64,000 bases of DNA from Candidatus Iainarchaeum sp. (GTDB taxonomy: Archaea; Iainarchaeota; Iainarchaeia; Iainarchaeales; JAFCCW01): assembly GCA_017609985.1 (NCBI GenBank), contig JAFCCW010000010.1:1-64000 (forward strand), given 5' to 3'. Made by a program: the position numbers and the translations under genes. The number at the start of each line of letters is the position of its first letter. The first letter of the stretch is position 1. Shown here piece by piece: positions 23,345 to 31,210 of this stretch. Below the pieces are notes generated by a model that made no database searches, had not been told where the DNA came from, and saw only the letters and a program-made list of their open reading frames with translations.

Positions 23345-23976
23345 ATGCCAAAAAGAGTTCAGCTTTTTCATAGAACACAACCTCATCTTCTTCCACATAT
23401 TGAAAAGCATGGTTTGTTGCCTCCAACTGGTGCTGCAAGGCATGGCGTGCCAAAGCTTGCTCAGAACGAGCGAACTGCAGAAGAGAGAAGAAAAGCAGAC
23501 GAGCTTGTTGACTCTTTTGCTCCGCCTGGCATCAAAATCAGGCGCAAGGGCGCGATTTTTCTGAGTTTTTCCAATGAGGGGCGTCTTGTTTATGGCACGC
23601 CAAATGACAATAGAGTGGGAATCAGTGTCAAGGTTGATCCTAAGAAATGCATGATTTTTGACATGCAGACATATATAACAATGTGCAGAGACAGCTTGCA
23701 AGGGAAAGAACTATCGGAAAGTCTGTGAGAGAAACTGCTAAAGAAATTGCTCGGTGGTACTGGCATACGGCTGTTACGTTAGAGGAATTTCTTAAATATT
23801 ATGTGAAAAATAAAAAAGGCACAATTTGGCGAAGGAAGCCAGATGCTCCTAAATCTCGGTCAGACGGCAGTCTTTTTCCTGATGGTTTTTACTGGCCCGA
23901 AGCTCTCGCAATGGAAAAAATTGAATCAGAATATGTTACGGTTAGGAACCCAAAAATAAAAAATCCAAAAAAATAG
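23345..23976 (+). pseudogene. ADP-ribosyltransferase-fold-like protein split by a frameshift
   Basis: Two overlapping track ORFs (23345-23728 and 23683-23976) join into one protein of about 210 aa with a one-base shift near 23705-23728: ...QTYITMCRDSLQGKE in frame 1 and GKSVRETAKEIARWYWHTAV... in frame 2. The N-terminal HRTQPHLLPHIEKHGLLPPTG, central GAIFLSFSN and VGISVKVDP, and a late PDGFYWPEALAMEKIE are reminiscent of KptA/ART-type folds (H-x-T...G-L...S/Y strand). The family call is tentative. No slippery site is obvious, so I treat it as broken rather than programmed. Confidence 0.5.
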
Positions 23977-24032
23977 ATTTTGTCTGGTGACAGGAAAATA
24001 AAAACAGTTCTCACTCTAGTTTAAGTGATTGG

Positions 24033-24197
24033 ATGAATCAAAAACTCTTCAAAATCCTGATAATTCTCCTCTGCATTGTTTTAGTGTTTACTTTGACGTT
24101 TTCAGTAATGGGTTATCTAAATCCCTTGTTTTTCTGGGGGATTGCAATAGTGGCTGGCGTGTTTGCTTTCATTGTTCTGCCGAGGATGAATAAGTAG
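24033..24197 (+). CDS. 54-aa membrane protein
   Basis: Absent from the ORF track. ATG 24033 (Shine-Dalgarno AAGTGATTGG) to TAG 24197 encodes two hydrophobic helices (about 6-27 and 31-49) with a Lys/Arg end. Function unknown. A TATACATAAC motif starts 16 bases after the stop. Confidence 0.65.
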   Translation: MNQKLFKILIILLCIVLVFTLTFSVMGYLNPLFFWGIAIVAGVFAFIVLPRMNK

Positions 24198-24716
24198 AAA
24201 ACAAAGCCAAATTATACATAACAAATAACTGGTTTGTTTCGCTGTAGTTGTCTCTCCGCACAAGCAATAGATTAAGCATCTGGCTTAGTTTGGGAGAAAA
24301 TTCTTCTTTTTCTTTCCCTTTTTGCAGTTTTTATCAAAATCAAGCCCCAGTTTATACATAACACTCTAACCCCTTTTCTTCCAGTAAAACTATCAACATC
24401 GGAATAATCTGCAATTTTTGCAGTCCGAACCCCGTCGCTTCCATTAATTCTTTCAAGATTGGAATAATGGCTAAACAGTTGAAAAACTGCGTTTAATCGC
24501 TCTTTGCTAGCCAAATACGGCAGTTTAGGGGCTTCTTCCTGTATTTGCTCCCCTCACAAGATGCAGGATAATACACATTATCCTGCAAAATTCCCTCGTA
24601 AAATATTGGATTTTTGTAAAAAACAGTGTGCGTTTTTGGGTTAGTTTGAGCTGGTTTTTGGTTTGGGTGGGGGGGGCCTCGTGCCCAAAACAGATTCAGG
24701 TTATGTATAAGTCAGT
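24198..24716. other. Intergenic region with motif copies, hairpin and G-run
   Basis: Holds perfect TATACATAAC copies at 24213-24222 and 24353-24362 (plus) and 24700-24709 (minus, 7 bases after the stop of the minus gene at 24717), an 11-bp hairpin at 24562 and a G8 tract at about 24669-24676. The track ORF 24272-24514 (minus, 80 aa) overlaps a motif copy and has no clear start signals; it may be a remnant but I do not call it. Confidence 0.5.
24562..24587. repeat. Perfect 11-bp inverted repeat (hairpin)
   Basis: TGCAGGATAAT-acac-ATTATCCTGCA. Perfect arms and a 4-nt loop; the strongest short hairpin seen in the window. It lies far from gene starts on either side. Confidence 0.75.
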
Positions 24717-25001
24717 TTAATTTTCAGTAAAATCCATCAAGCAATTCTCCAAAATATGCCTCAAATTCTTCTGCTCTGCCAAGAATTCTGTACAACTCAG
24801 CAACCTCTGCAAGCATTCTTCTGGCCCTGTATCGGGCGGAATCAATCTGCTTCGAATTCGCCTAAATTCAGGATTTCCTGGGCCAGCGCCAGATTCAACA
24901 AGTTCGTGCTTTAGCTCGCGCTTTTTCAAGAAATTAGCACGCATTATGTTCAATCCTTGTAATCTCTTCCAAAAAATTTTGGAAATTTCAAGCATTTCCA
25001 A
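24717..25001 (-). CDS. Hypothetical small protein, possibly 5'-truncated
   Basis: The 94-aa frame starts at TTG 25001. The frame upstream is open and protein-like for about 20 codons (KKPVREAPWLRAEIKRRN) but contains no standard start, so the N-terminus may be lost or use a rare codon. The protein is helical with a Gly/Pro-rich centre (SGAGPGNPEFRR). No family recognised. TATACATAAC follows its stop by 7 bases on the sense strand. Confidence 0.45.
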   Translation of the reverse strand: MEMLEISKIFWKRLQGLNIMRANFLKKRELKHELVESGAGPGNPEFRRIRSRLIPPDTGPEECLQRLLSCTEFLAEQKNLRHILENCLMDFTEN

Positions 25002-25097
25002 ATTTCTTCTTTTAATCTCAGCTCTTAACCAAGGAGCTTCCCTAACTGGTTTTTTCGTTGAGATGTGTGTTTAGTTAGGTTTTTTTGGTCAAAAAAC

Positions 25098-25134
25098 AAA
25101 CCCATTATGTATAATATGGCTACATAACGGGTTT
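25098..25134. repeat. 14-bp inverted repeat containing the TATGTA/TACATA motif
   Basis: AAACCCATTATGTA and TACATAACGGGTTT pair at 13 of 14 positions around a 9-nt loop. It lies about 50-90 bases downstream of the minus gene ending at 25186 and combines a TATACATAAT motif with its reverse complement in one hairpin. Possible 3'-end or operator structure. Confidence 0.6.
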
Positions 25135-25185
25135 TGATAAATCTAAATACTGAAAAACTTCACAATCTTTATTCTTTTTTTTTGG

Positions 25186-25899
25186 CTATTTTCTATGCCT
25201 TGATTTTTGTCTCTCAATTCTTTGCTGAATTGAATGTGCAATGTCTTTAATCGTGATTCTTTTTATTTTTCTTTCGTCTGCAGAAGCAGTAGAACTTTCC
25301 ACTCCAGTCTTCGGGAAACTTATTCCATCAACTTTTGCTCCCTTCTGTTCCAATCCTGCTTTCAAATGCCTTGTGAATGACTGTACACACCTGTATCTTA
25401 TTCTTCTTGTTATTTCGTTTCCCAAGGTCAGCCCCATATATTCTCCATAAGCTGTAATCGAAACCTGTTTTCCTAATCTCTGATTGTTTTTCTCAATCCT
25501 TTCGTTTACTTTGTGCATTATTTCTCCTGCAAGAAGCCTGTTTCTTGCAGCAAAAGTCATGCTTGCATCACTTAAAAAAAATTCCACTAAATTTCTTCCA
25601 AATCTTTTTCTTGCAGTTTCTCTGATTCTAACAAGCTTTTCCTTAATTTCTCTGTTTTTTGGATTTTCAAGATTTTCCAGAATGTCATTGTCAAAAGGCC
25701 AGACAATAACCATCATTGTTTCGCCCCTGTTTCCTTTTCCAGCTTTATTAATCCTGTTTTCGTAATCCTGTAAAATTGCCCCGTACTTTCTTTTGTCTGG
25801 AGAATAATGAACTGGCTTTTCAGTTGTTTTTCCCTCGTCTCCCAAAATCCAGTAACCTGGGTGCACTAAAACCTCAAAATTTGTTATTTCTTTTGTCAT
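25186..25899 (-). CDS. Hypothetical protein
   Basis: The 237-aa soluble protein has an N-terminal strand-rich part (FEVLVHPGYWILGDE, TMMVIVWPFDND) resembling a Rossmann-like first strand with a possible active-site His/Asp, then a basic helical C-terminus ending RIERQKSRHRK. HPGYW and WPFDND are the most motif-like parts. I cannot name a family. Confidence 0.55.
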   Translation of the reverse strand: MTKEITNFEVLVHPGYWILGDEGKTTEKPVHYSPDKRKYGAILQDYENRINKAGKGNRGETMMVIVWPFDNDILENLENPKNREIKEKLVRIRETARKRFGRNLVEFFLSDASMTFAARNRLLAGEIMHKVNERIEKNNQRLGKQVSITAYGEYMGLTLGNEITRRIRYRCVQSFTRHLKAGLEQKGAKVDGISFPKTGVESSTASADERKIKRITIKDIAHSIQQRIERQKSRHRK

Positions 25900-26007
25900 G
25901 TACTAATCTCTCTTTTCTCATTAATAAATTTCTTGTTTTTTTTTATTTTTTTCATATTCTCTTTTAAGAATTTCTATTCATCATCTTTCTGCTAAGAGGT
26001 TGGTTGA

Positions 26008-28977
26008 TTGCAACGCGGAATTTTTGTTGCAGCAGCGCTAGCTTTGCTTGTTCTGCTGTCTGGCTGTTCCACAAAGCTTTCGCACGAGGAGAGGATGCTC
26101 TGCATAGAACTCTCTTCTCAGGCAAAAGCTGCGGTTCCGGAATGCGACACAGAACAAGAATGTTATGTAGAATTAGAGTCTTCTTTGTTTAATTTTTCTC
26201 CTGCTGGCTTTACTCCTGATGGGGAAAAACTGTTCTATAACTTCAAAAACGATGTTGCATTAAGCTGGCTTTACTTTAATCGCGCAAGAGACAATGCTGG
26301 GGAAATCAATTCAATCTGCTCCGCTGACAAGGGCTATGCTTCTCTTCCTCGGAATGTAAATGAATTCAATTCCAACCTGCTTAAGGCATTTGAATACTCT
26401 GATTTAGCTCATTCAAAAGCATTTGCAATAATTGCAATTGATTATTTTTTCTTGGATTCTGAGGAAATTCATCTTATTCGTGAAGAACCTTTGTATGATT
26501 CTTTTCTTGTTTTTGGAAAAAATCTTTCTGATTTTCAGCTAAAAAAATCTGGTTCCACGAGTTTTTCTTCAATTTATTTCTCGCGTTTCTCTGACTTTCA
26601 GAAAAATTCTTCTTATTCTCTTCTGCCTGTTTTTGTAAAGGAATCATCTGTTCTTGGATTGCTTGGAAAATTTGACTCTCATCTTGTCAAAGAAGCTGAT
26701 TTGGGCAAATTTTGGATGCCTATTTTTTCTTCTCTTTTCTCGGATTCAGTGAATTTTTTTATTTCTATTGAGAACACGGGCAATGCAGTTTCTGCTCTGC
26801 GTCAGTTTCCTAGCAACAGTTTGATGCAGGCTTACTCTGGTTTTGTTGGAACAAAAGATTCTAGTCTGGAAGAATTTTCTGCTTTAATGAGCAATCGCTC
26901 TTCTTCTTTTGAGGAAATTGAAAAACGAAACATGGTTCTCAAGGAAAGCATTTCTGAAACTTTCTCTAAAACAAGCTCAAAAATAGATTCTGTTTCTGCA
27001 GGATTTTCTTTTGAGAAAGGATTCATTAAAGAACTTTATTCTGACCTTAACTCTGGTTTTGAAATTTCTTCAAAACAGTATTCAATTTCTGATCTGGAAG
27101 AATTTTCTTCTGATGCAGAATCAACTTTTTTTGACTTGGAGCGGGAGCTTGCTGAAATAAATTCTCTTGAAAATCTTTCAGAAATTTCTCTTGGTTCAAA
27201 AACAAGCAGACTAAAAAATCTGAATGCTGACTCGATCGAATTGCTTGAAAGCATTAACTATCTTGAAGAAGAAGTTTTGCAGGGTCTGCTATTGCTTTGT
27301 GAAAACCGGGTTTCTTCAATTTCCAATTTCCTGAATAATAATTCTGATTCTCTGTCTGAAATGCAGAATCTCTCTGATACAAAATCATTGCTTTCCTATT
27401 CTGTTTCCAAATTTGAATCTGCTGAATCCCAACAAATCAAGCTTGTTGAATGCAGTAAATCCATTGCAAGCCTTAATTTGTTAAAACAGGCATTAGCTGA
27501 TTATGAAATCTACAAACTTTCTTTTTCTGAATCTGTTGAAAAATGCTTTTCTCGTATTGAATTAATTCTTTCAAATCCTGTGTTTTCTGAGCTGGAATTG
27601 CTTGAATTCAAGCAACAGTTTCTTGCACTCAAACAGATTTCTGAGACTGCAGAATTTGAAAGCATTTCACGGCAATGCCTTTCTCTGAAAAAACGAATTT
27701 CAGTTTTTATTCATTCAGCGAAAGAAATCCATGCTATTGAAAATGATTTCAAAGAACTTGAATTGCTTTACTCTGAGTTTTCAGAGCTTCAAGACAAGCT
27801 TTCTATTTTTTCTAAGACAAGCTTTGCTAATGCTGAAACTGCTTTCAAGAAACTAAAATATTCTTTTTCCGAGCAAGGGCTTAATTTAACAGAATCTGAA
27901 TCTATTGAATCTCTCAACAGCCAAATTTCTGAGTTGAAGTCATTTATTGATTTAGAAATTTACGATCAGGTTCTTGAAAGCATTCGCTCAAGAGCCTATT
28001 GGACAGGGGATGAAAACAATAAGACTCTTGTTCTTGAAAATCTTGTTTATCCTTTGAAAACACAGGCAATCATTGAACTGCAGTCTCAATCAAATCTTGT
28101 TCCCTCTGCTTTTTCTTCAAATATTTCCAAAGTCAGATTGCTTGATAACAGCCTCTTAATTGACTTGAATTATATTCCTCTCGGTTCAACAGTCATCAAA
28201 TTTGATAATTTTGATAATAATTCTAGTTTGCAGGATTCAAACACTCTTCTTGAACCAAAAATCCTTGACTTTGGCCAAAATTCTGAAAAAATACTGGCTG
28301 CAAGGCTTGTTTCAGACAAATTTTCAAAAAACCTTGACTCTCTCTATTTACTAAGGGATGTTCTGATTCCGGAAAAAGTTTCTTTTTTCAGAAAAATATT
28401 TGCAGGCACTTCTCCGGAGGAAATGGTTGAAGCAAAGTATATTCCTCCTATTTCTAGTCTCAGGCTGGAAAAAATTGAACAAGAGTCAATTGAATCTGTT
28501 CCAATAACTCTTGCTAGAGACTTTGCAGACTTTGAAAAAGCAGTTTTGGAGGAAAACTGGCTTGAAGCAGCAAAAATTGCTGAAAAAAGAATGCCTGACC
28601 TTGAATCAAAGCTTTCCCTGCTTTCTTCTCGCGAAAAAGAGCTTTCAATAGCTTCGGATTCAGTAAAAGAAGAAGCAATTGCCTCATATAACAATGCCGT
28701 GGCAAAATTCAATGTCTCGCCCCCTAATCAGGATGCAGAGAAAGCAATTCAGGAAGCTGAGGAAGCAATTAAAGAAAATTCTCTAATGCAGTCAATTCTT
28801 CTTTCAAGAAATGCAACAGCTCTTCTTTCAGTTCCAGAGCCAGGAAACCTGGTTGTTCCCTCTGCGATAATTATTTTAGTCATTTCTGCCTTGCTTTTGT
28901 TTTTTGTAAAATACAAACGCAAAAAAGACAGCCAAACAAGAAAAGGCTTTGTGAAAAAGATACTGAAAAACTGGTAA
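26008..28977 (+). CDS. Large exported lipoprotein-like coiled-coil protein with C-terminal anchor
   Basis: The 989-aa protein begins with a signal peptide and lipobox-like LVLLSGCS (Cys 20), then about 900 residues of Ser/Glu/Leu-rich helical and coiled-coil sequence. A membrane helix near the C-terminus (VPSAIIILVISALLLFFV) is followed by a basic tail. It should span the outside of the cell with anchors at both ends. The start is TTG by the ORF track. Repeated SSLEEFS/ISDLEEFSS-like phrases suggest internal duplication. Function is unknown; it may be a structural envelope protein. Confidence 0.75.
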   Translation: MQRGIFVAAALALLVLLSGCSTKLSHEERMLCIELSSQAKAAVPECDTEQECYVELESSLFNFSPAGFTPDGEKLFYNFKNDVALSWLYFNRARDNAGEINSICSADKGYASLPRNVNEFNSNLLKAFEYSDLAHSKAFAIIAIDYFFLDSEEIHLIREEPLYDSFLVFGKNLSDFQLKKSGSTSFSSIYFSRFSDFQKNSSYSLLPVFVKESSVLGLLGKFDSHLVKEADLGKFWMPIFSSLFSDSVNFFISIENTGNAVSALRQFPSNSLMQAYSGFVGTKDSSLEEFSALMSNRSSSFEEIEKRNMVLKESISETFSKTSSKIDSVSAGFSFEKGFIKELYSDLNSGFEISSKQYSISDLEEFSSDAESTFFDLERELAEINSLENLSEISLGSKTSRLKNLNADSIELLESINYLEEEVLQGLLLLCENRVSSISNFLNNNSDSLSEMQNLSDTKSLLSYSVSKFESAESQQIKLVECSKSIASLNLLKQALADYEIYKLSFSESVEKCFSRIELILSNPVFSELELLEFKQQFLALKQISETAEFESISRQCLSLKKRISVFIHSAKEIHAIENDFKELELLYSEFSELQDKLSIFSKTSFANAETAFKKLKYSFSEQGLNLTESESIESLNSQISELKSFIDLEIYDQVLESIRSRAYWTGDENNKTLVLENLVYPLKTQAIIELQSQSNLVPSAFSSNISKVRLLDNSLLIDLNYIPLGSTVIKFDNFDNNSSLQDSNTLLEPKILDFGQNSEKILAARLVSDKFSKNLDSLYLLRDVLIPEKVSFFRKIFAGTSPEEMVEAKYIPPISSLRLEKIEQESIESVPITLARDFADFEKAVLEENWLEAAKIAEKRMPDLESKLSLLSSREKELSIASDSVKEEAIASYNNAVAKFNVSPPNQDAEKAIQEAEEAIKENSLMQSILLSRNATALLSVPEPGNLVVPSAIIILVISALLLFFVKYKRKKDSQTRKGFVKKILKNW

Positions 28978-28979
28978 TC

Positions 28980-28989
28980 ATTATGTATA
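28980..28989 (-). repeat. TATACATAAT motif at a 3' end
   Basis: Nine of ten match on the minus strand, one base after the stop of the minus gene at 28991, again in sense orientation. Confidence 0.5.
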
Positions 28990-28990
28990 A

Positions 28991-30199
28991 TTACCCTTTA
29001 AAGTGGATAAACAAGTAGATTCCTGCTCCAACCAGTAAAAAGAATCCTGCTGCGAAAATAAGTGGTTCTATTTCTTGTTCTTCAAATGCAATGCTTGTCC
29101 CATCGCATACTGCTGTGTTCCCATCCATAAAACTAATCTCACAGCCTATTTTATGGTCTCCTTTGCTGTTTCCTCTGGCAGTTATTGTATATGTTGAACT
29201 TTCTCCTGGCCCAAGATCTGTTATGTATAATCTGTTTTCTGATATTTCAAGCCCGGTTTCTGGATTTAGTTTGATTTCTGCTTGTTCCACACTCCAGTTT
29301 CCTGAATTAATAACTTTTATCTCTATTTGTGTGCTGGCGCCGACATTAAATATTTCTCCTTCTTTTCCAAAACTGGTTGTTAATTCTTTTTTTGGAGCAC
29401 TAACCCAGATAAGAGGATAATTTGATTTTAGCTCTTCTTTTTCTCCAAAAATGTTTTTGTAGCTTGCGGATGCTGCTGGCAAGGTAATTCTTGAAACAAT
29501 ATTTGGTCTAATTGAATAATTTATTTCCTTTGTTTCTCCTGCTCCTATTGTTCCAGTCCATTCTCCATCCCCTTTCAGGACATCAAAAATAACTATGTCT
29601 TTGATTTCTTCAAAAAGAGGTCTCATTCGTTTAATTGTGATTTCTCCTGCTTCACTTCCTGAGTTTTTTATCTTGATTGAAATCTCTATTTCCTCTCCTT
29701 GTTCAGGATTTTTTTGAGAAACTGTTTTTTCAAAGCCTTCAAAATAAGGCTGGAGATAAGCTCCGATAAAGGATGTGTTATTTACAACAATATTTGTTGT
29801 GGTATTTGAAGTAATTCCACAAATTCTTAGCGTGTTTTCTTCCAGTATCTGGCTTTTGTCAAGAAGGATTCTTTGCCAGCAGTTGTCTTCTTCGCAGTGC
29901 ATATCTCTTATGTATACTTTGTTTTCTTCGCCTTGGTTCAGTTTAATGCTTGCTCCGGCAGTATCGCTTTGGAGAGGTGAAAATGAGATATTAATTGAAA
30001 ACAAGGGGTACAGCCCTTCTTTTGTTAAATCAATGTTATTTGGATATAGAAAATTCCAGTAGGCGCAATTTTCAATACTTGCCCCGTCTGATTCAATGCT
30101 TTCAAAGCCCATCTCTTGAAAAGAGCGTTCAAAAACTGTTTCAGCTGATGCTGTTGAAAAAAACAACGCAATTGCTAACAGCAGACAAAGCCTTTTCAT
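28991..30199 (-). CDS. Secreted beta-domain protein with C-terminal membrane anchor
   Basis: The 402-aa protein has a signal peptide (LCLLLAIALFFSTASA), a beta-rich N-terminal domain with Cys pairs (MHCEEDNCW), two CARDB/NEW1-like Ig-type domains (about 155-255 and 270-375, with EIEISIKIKNSGSEAGEITI and TQIEIKVINSGNWSVEQ), and a C-terminal helix (LIFAAGFFLLVGAGIYLF) with a short basic end. The Ig-like NSG/GD repeats are typical of archaeal S-layer-associated proteins. It overlaps the start of the downstream kinase gene frame by four bases, being last in that pair. Confidence 0.75.
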   Translation of the reverse strand: MKRLCLLLAIALFFSTASAETVFERSFQEMGFESIESDGASIENCAYWNFLYPNNIDLTKEGLYPLFSINISFSPLQSDTAGASIKLNQGEENKVYIRDMHCEEDNCWQRILLDKSQILEENTLRICGITSNTTTNIVVNNTSFIGAYLQPYFEGFEKTVSQKNPEQGEEIEISIKIKNSGSEAGEITIKRMRPLFEEIKDIVIFDVLKGDGEWTGTIGAGETKEINYSIRPNIVSRITLPAASASYKNIFGEKEELKSNYPLIWVSAPKKELTTSFGKEGEIFNVGASTQIEIKVINSGNWSVEQAEIKLNPETGLEISENRLYITDLGPGESSTYTITARGNSKGDHKIGCEISFMDGNTAVCDGTSIAFEEQEIEPLIFAAGFFLLVGAGIYLFIHFKG

Positions 30200-30690
30200 T
30201 TAATTTTCCCCCTTTGTTCAATCTCTTTCAATATATGCTCCGTTGTTTCTTTAATTGTTTTCTTGCTTGTGACCTCAATTATCTCCTTTTTAGGATATCT
30301 TCTTTCAATATGCTTCTTGCAGTAATCAATTCCCTCGCAGAATACATTGTCCTGTATTTTTTCAGCAGTGTATCCTCTTGATTCAAGCCTGGATTCCAGC
30401 ATCTCTGGATCTGTTCTAATCAAAATCGCAAAGTCAATTGGAATCTTTGTTTCACAAAGCAGGTGCCCTTCAAGCACTATATTTTTTTCTTTTTTTAGAA
30501 ATTTTTTCAGTTCTTGTTCCAGTTTCTTAACATCAACTACTAACTCGTTTTCATCAACATCAAATTCTCCTATTCTTTTTTCAAGAGAAAATTCTTTCTC
30601 GTTTAGTGATTTGCAGCCTAGTTTCTCTGCCAGCATTTTTGAAACAGAAGTTTTTCCCACTCCTGGCGAACCAGTAATCAGCAGTTTCAT
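30196..30690 (-). CDS. Adenylate kinase, AK6/Fap7 family
   Basis: The 164-aa P-loop protein has KLLITGSPGVGKTSVSKMLAEKLG at the N-terminus, IVLEGHLLCE in the middle, and ILIRTDPEMLESRLESRGYTAEKIQDNVFCEGIDYC, the LID-like region of the AK6 group. This family acts as adenylate kinase/ATPase and in archaea and eukaryotes helps mature the small ribosomal subunit through uS11. It is upstream of and overlaps the secreted-protein gene by four bases. Confidence 0.88.
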   Translation of the reverse strand: MKLLITGSPGVGKTSVSKMLAEKLGCKSLNEKEFSLEKRIGEFDVDENELVVDVKKLEQELKKFLKKEKNIVLEGHLLCETKIPIDFAILIRTDPEMLESRLESRGYTAEKIQDNVFCEGIDYCKKHIERRYPKKEIIEVTSKKTIKETTEHILKEIEQRGKIK

Positions 30691-30752
30691 ATGCTCTAAT
30701 ATGTTGCGAAAAAAAGATAATTAAAGGGGGAAGGGGATGGGGAAACAAAATA

Positions 30753-30887
30753 TCAGGTTCTAATACACTTTTTAGCAAAAGCGAGCTTCTCGTCTGAGAG
30801 ACAAGTGCCTCCCTGACTTAGGGTCCTACACAACTTAATGGCTTTTTCAGCGCTCATTTTTTCAGTGCAAAGAATATCTTGTTTCAT
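30753..30887 (-). CDS. 44-aa Cys-containing protein
   Basis: Absent from the ORF track. ATG 30887 to TGA 30753 encodes MSAEKAIKLCRTLSQGG-type helix-turn-helix sequence with four Cys residues (ILC, LCR, GTC, KKC). A clear TATA box lies 31-40 bp upstream. The pattern SxEKAxxLC...LSxEKLxxAxKC looks like a conserved small archaeal protein, but I cannot name it. Confidence 0.65.
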   Translation of the reverse strand: MKQDILCTEKMSAEKAIKLCRTLSQGGTCLSDEKLAFAKKCIRT

Positions 30888-30917
30888 CCAAAATCCCTGT
30901 CAGTATAATATGCTAAG

Positions 30918-30932
30918 TTATTTATATACTTT
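30918..30932 (-). promoter_or_regulatory. Strong TATA promoter for the 44-aa protein
   Basis: Minus strand AAAAGTATATAAATAAC: a purine-rich BRE-like stretch next to TATATAAA, ending about 30 bp before the ATG at 30887, predicting a very short leader. Confidence 0.6.
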
Positions 30933-30947
30933 TCGGTAAAAAAAACC

Positions 30948-31032
30948 CAAATTAGGCTTTTTTTTAAGTATGGGTAAAACAGGAGGATTTATAGGAAAAA
31001 AGAGCTTCAAATTAGCCTTTTTTCTTATGTAT
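30948..31032. repeat. Direct repeat pair, 60 bp apart
   Basis: CAAATTAGGCTTTTTTTT..AAGTAT (30948-30971) and CAAATTAGCCTTTTTTCTTATGTAT (31008-31032). The gap 30888-31210 is otherwise gene-free and AT-rich. Copy 2 includes a TATACATAAG variant on the minus strand. They lie downstream of the fttA gene, so they may be 3'-end sequence of that transcript. Confidence 0.6.
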
Positions 31033-31084
31033 ATTTTTATTTTTTTGCGGGTTTTTTAAAAATTTTTTTTGGGAAAAAATAGCC

Positions 31085-31094
31085 GTTATGTATA
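31085..31094 (-). repeat. TATACATAAC motif downstream of fttA
   Basis: Perfect copy on the minus strand, about 117 bases past the fttA stop, sense to fttA. A variant (TATACATAAG) is at 31024-31033. Confidence 0.55.
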
Positions 31095-31210
31095 TTTGTG
31101 CTTTAAAGAAATAATCTATTTCCTTAAGAAACAGAATCTAATCTTGTTGGTTTTATGTCTGTGAATTGTGTTCTTTAAGTAGTTTTTTTCTTTTTCTGCT
31201 TGTCTTCTTT

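Noticed and set aside
24272-24514. 80-aa minus-strand ORF
   Set aside because: Overlaps a TATACATAAC copy on the other strand, has no clear start signals and no recognisable pattern.
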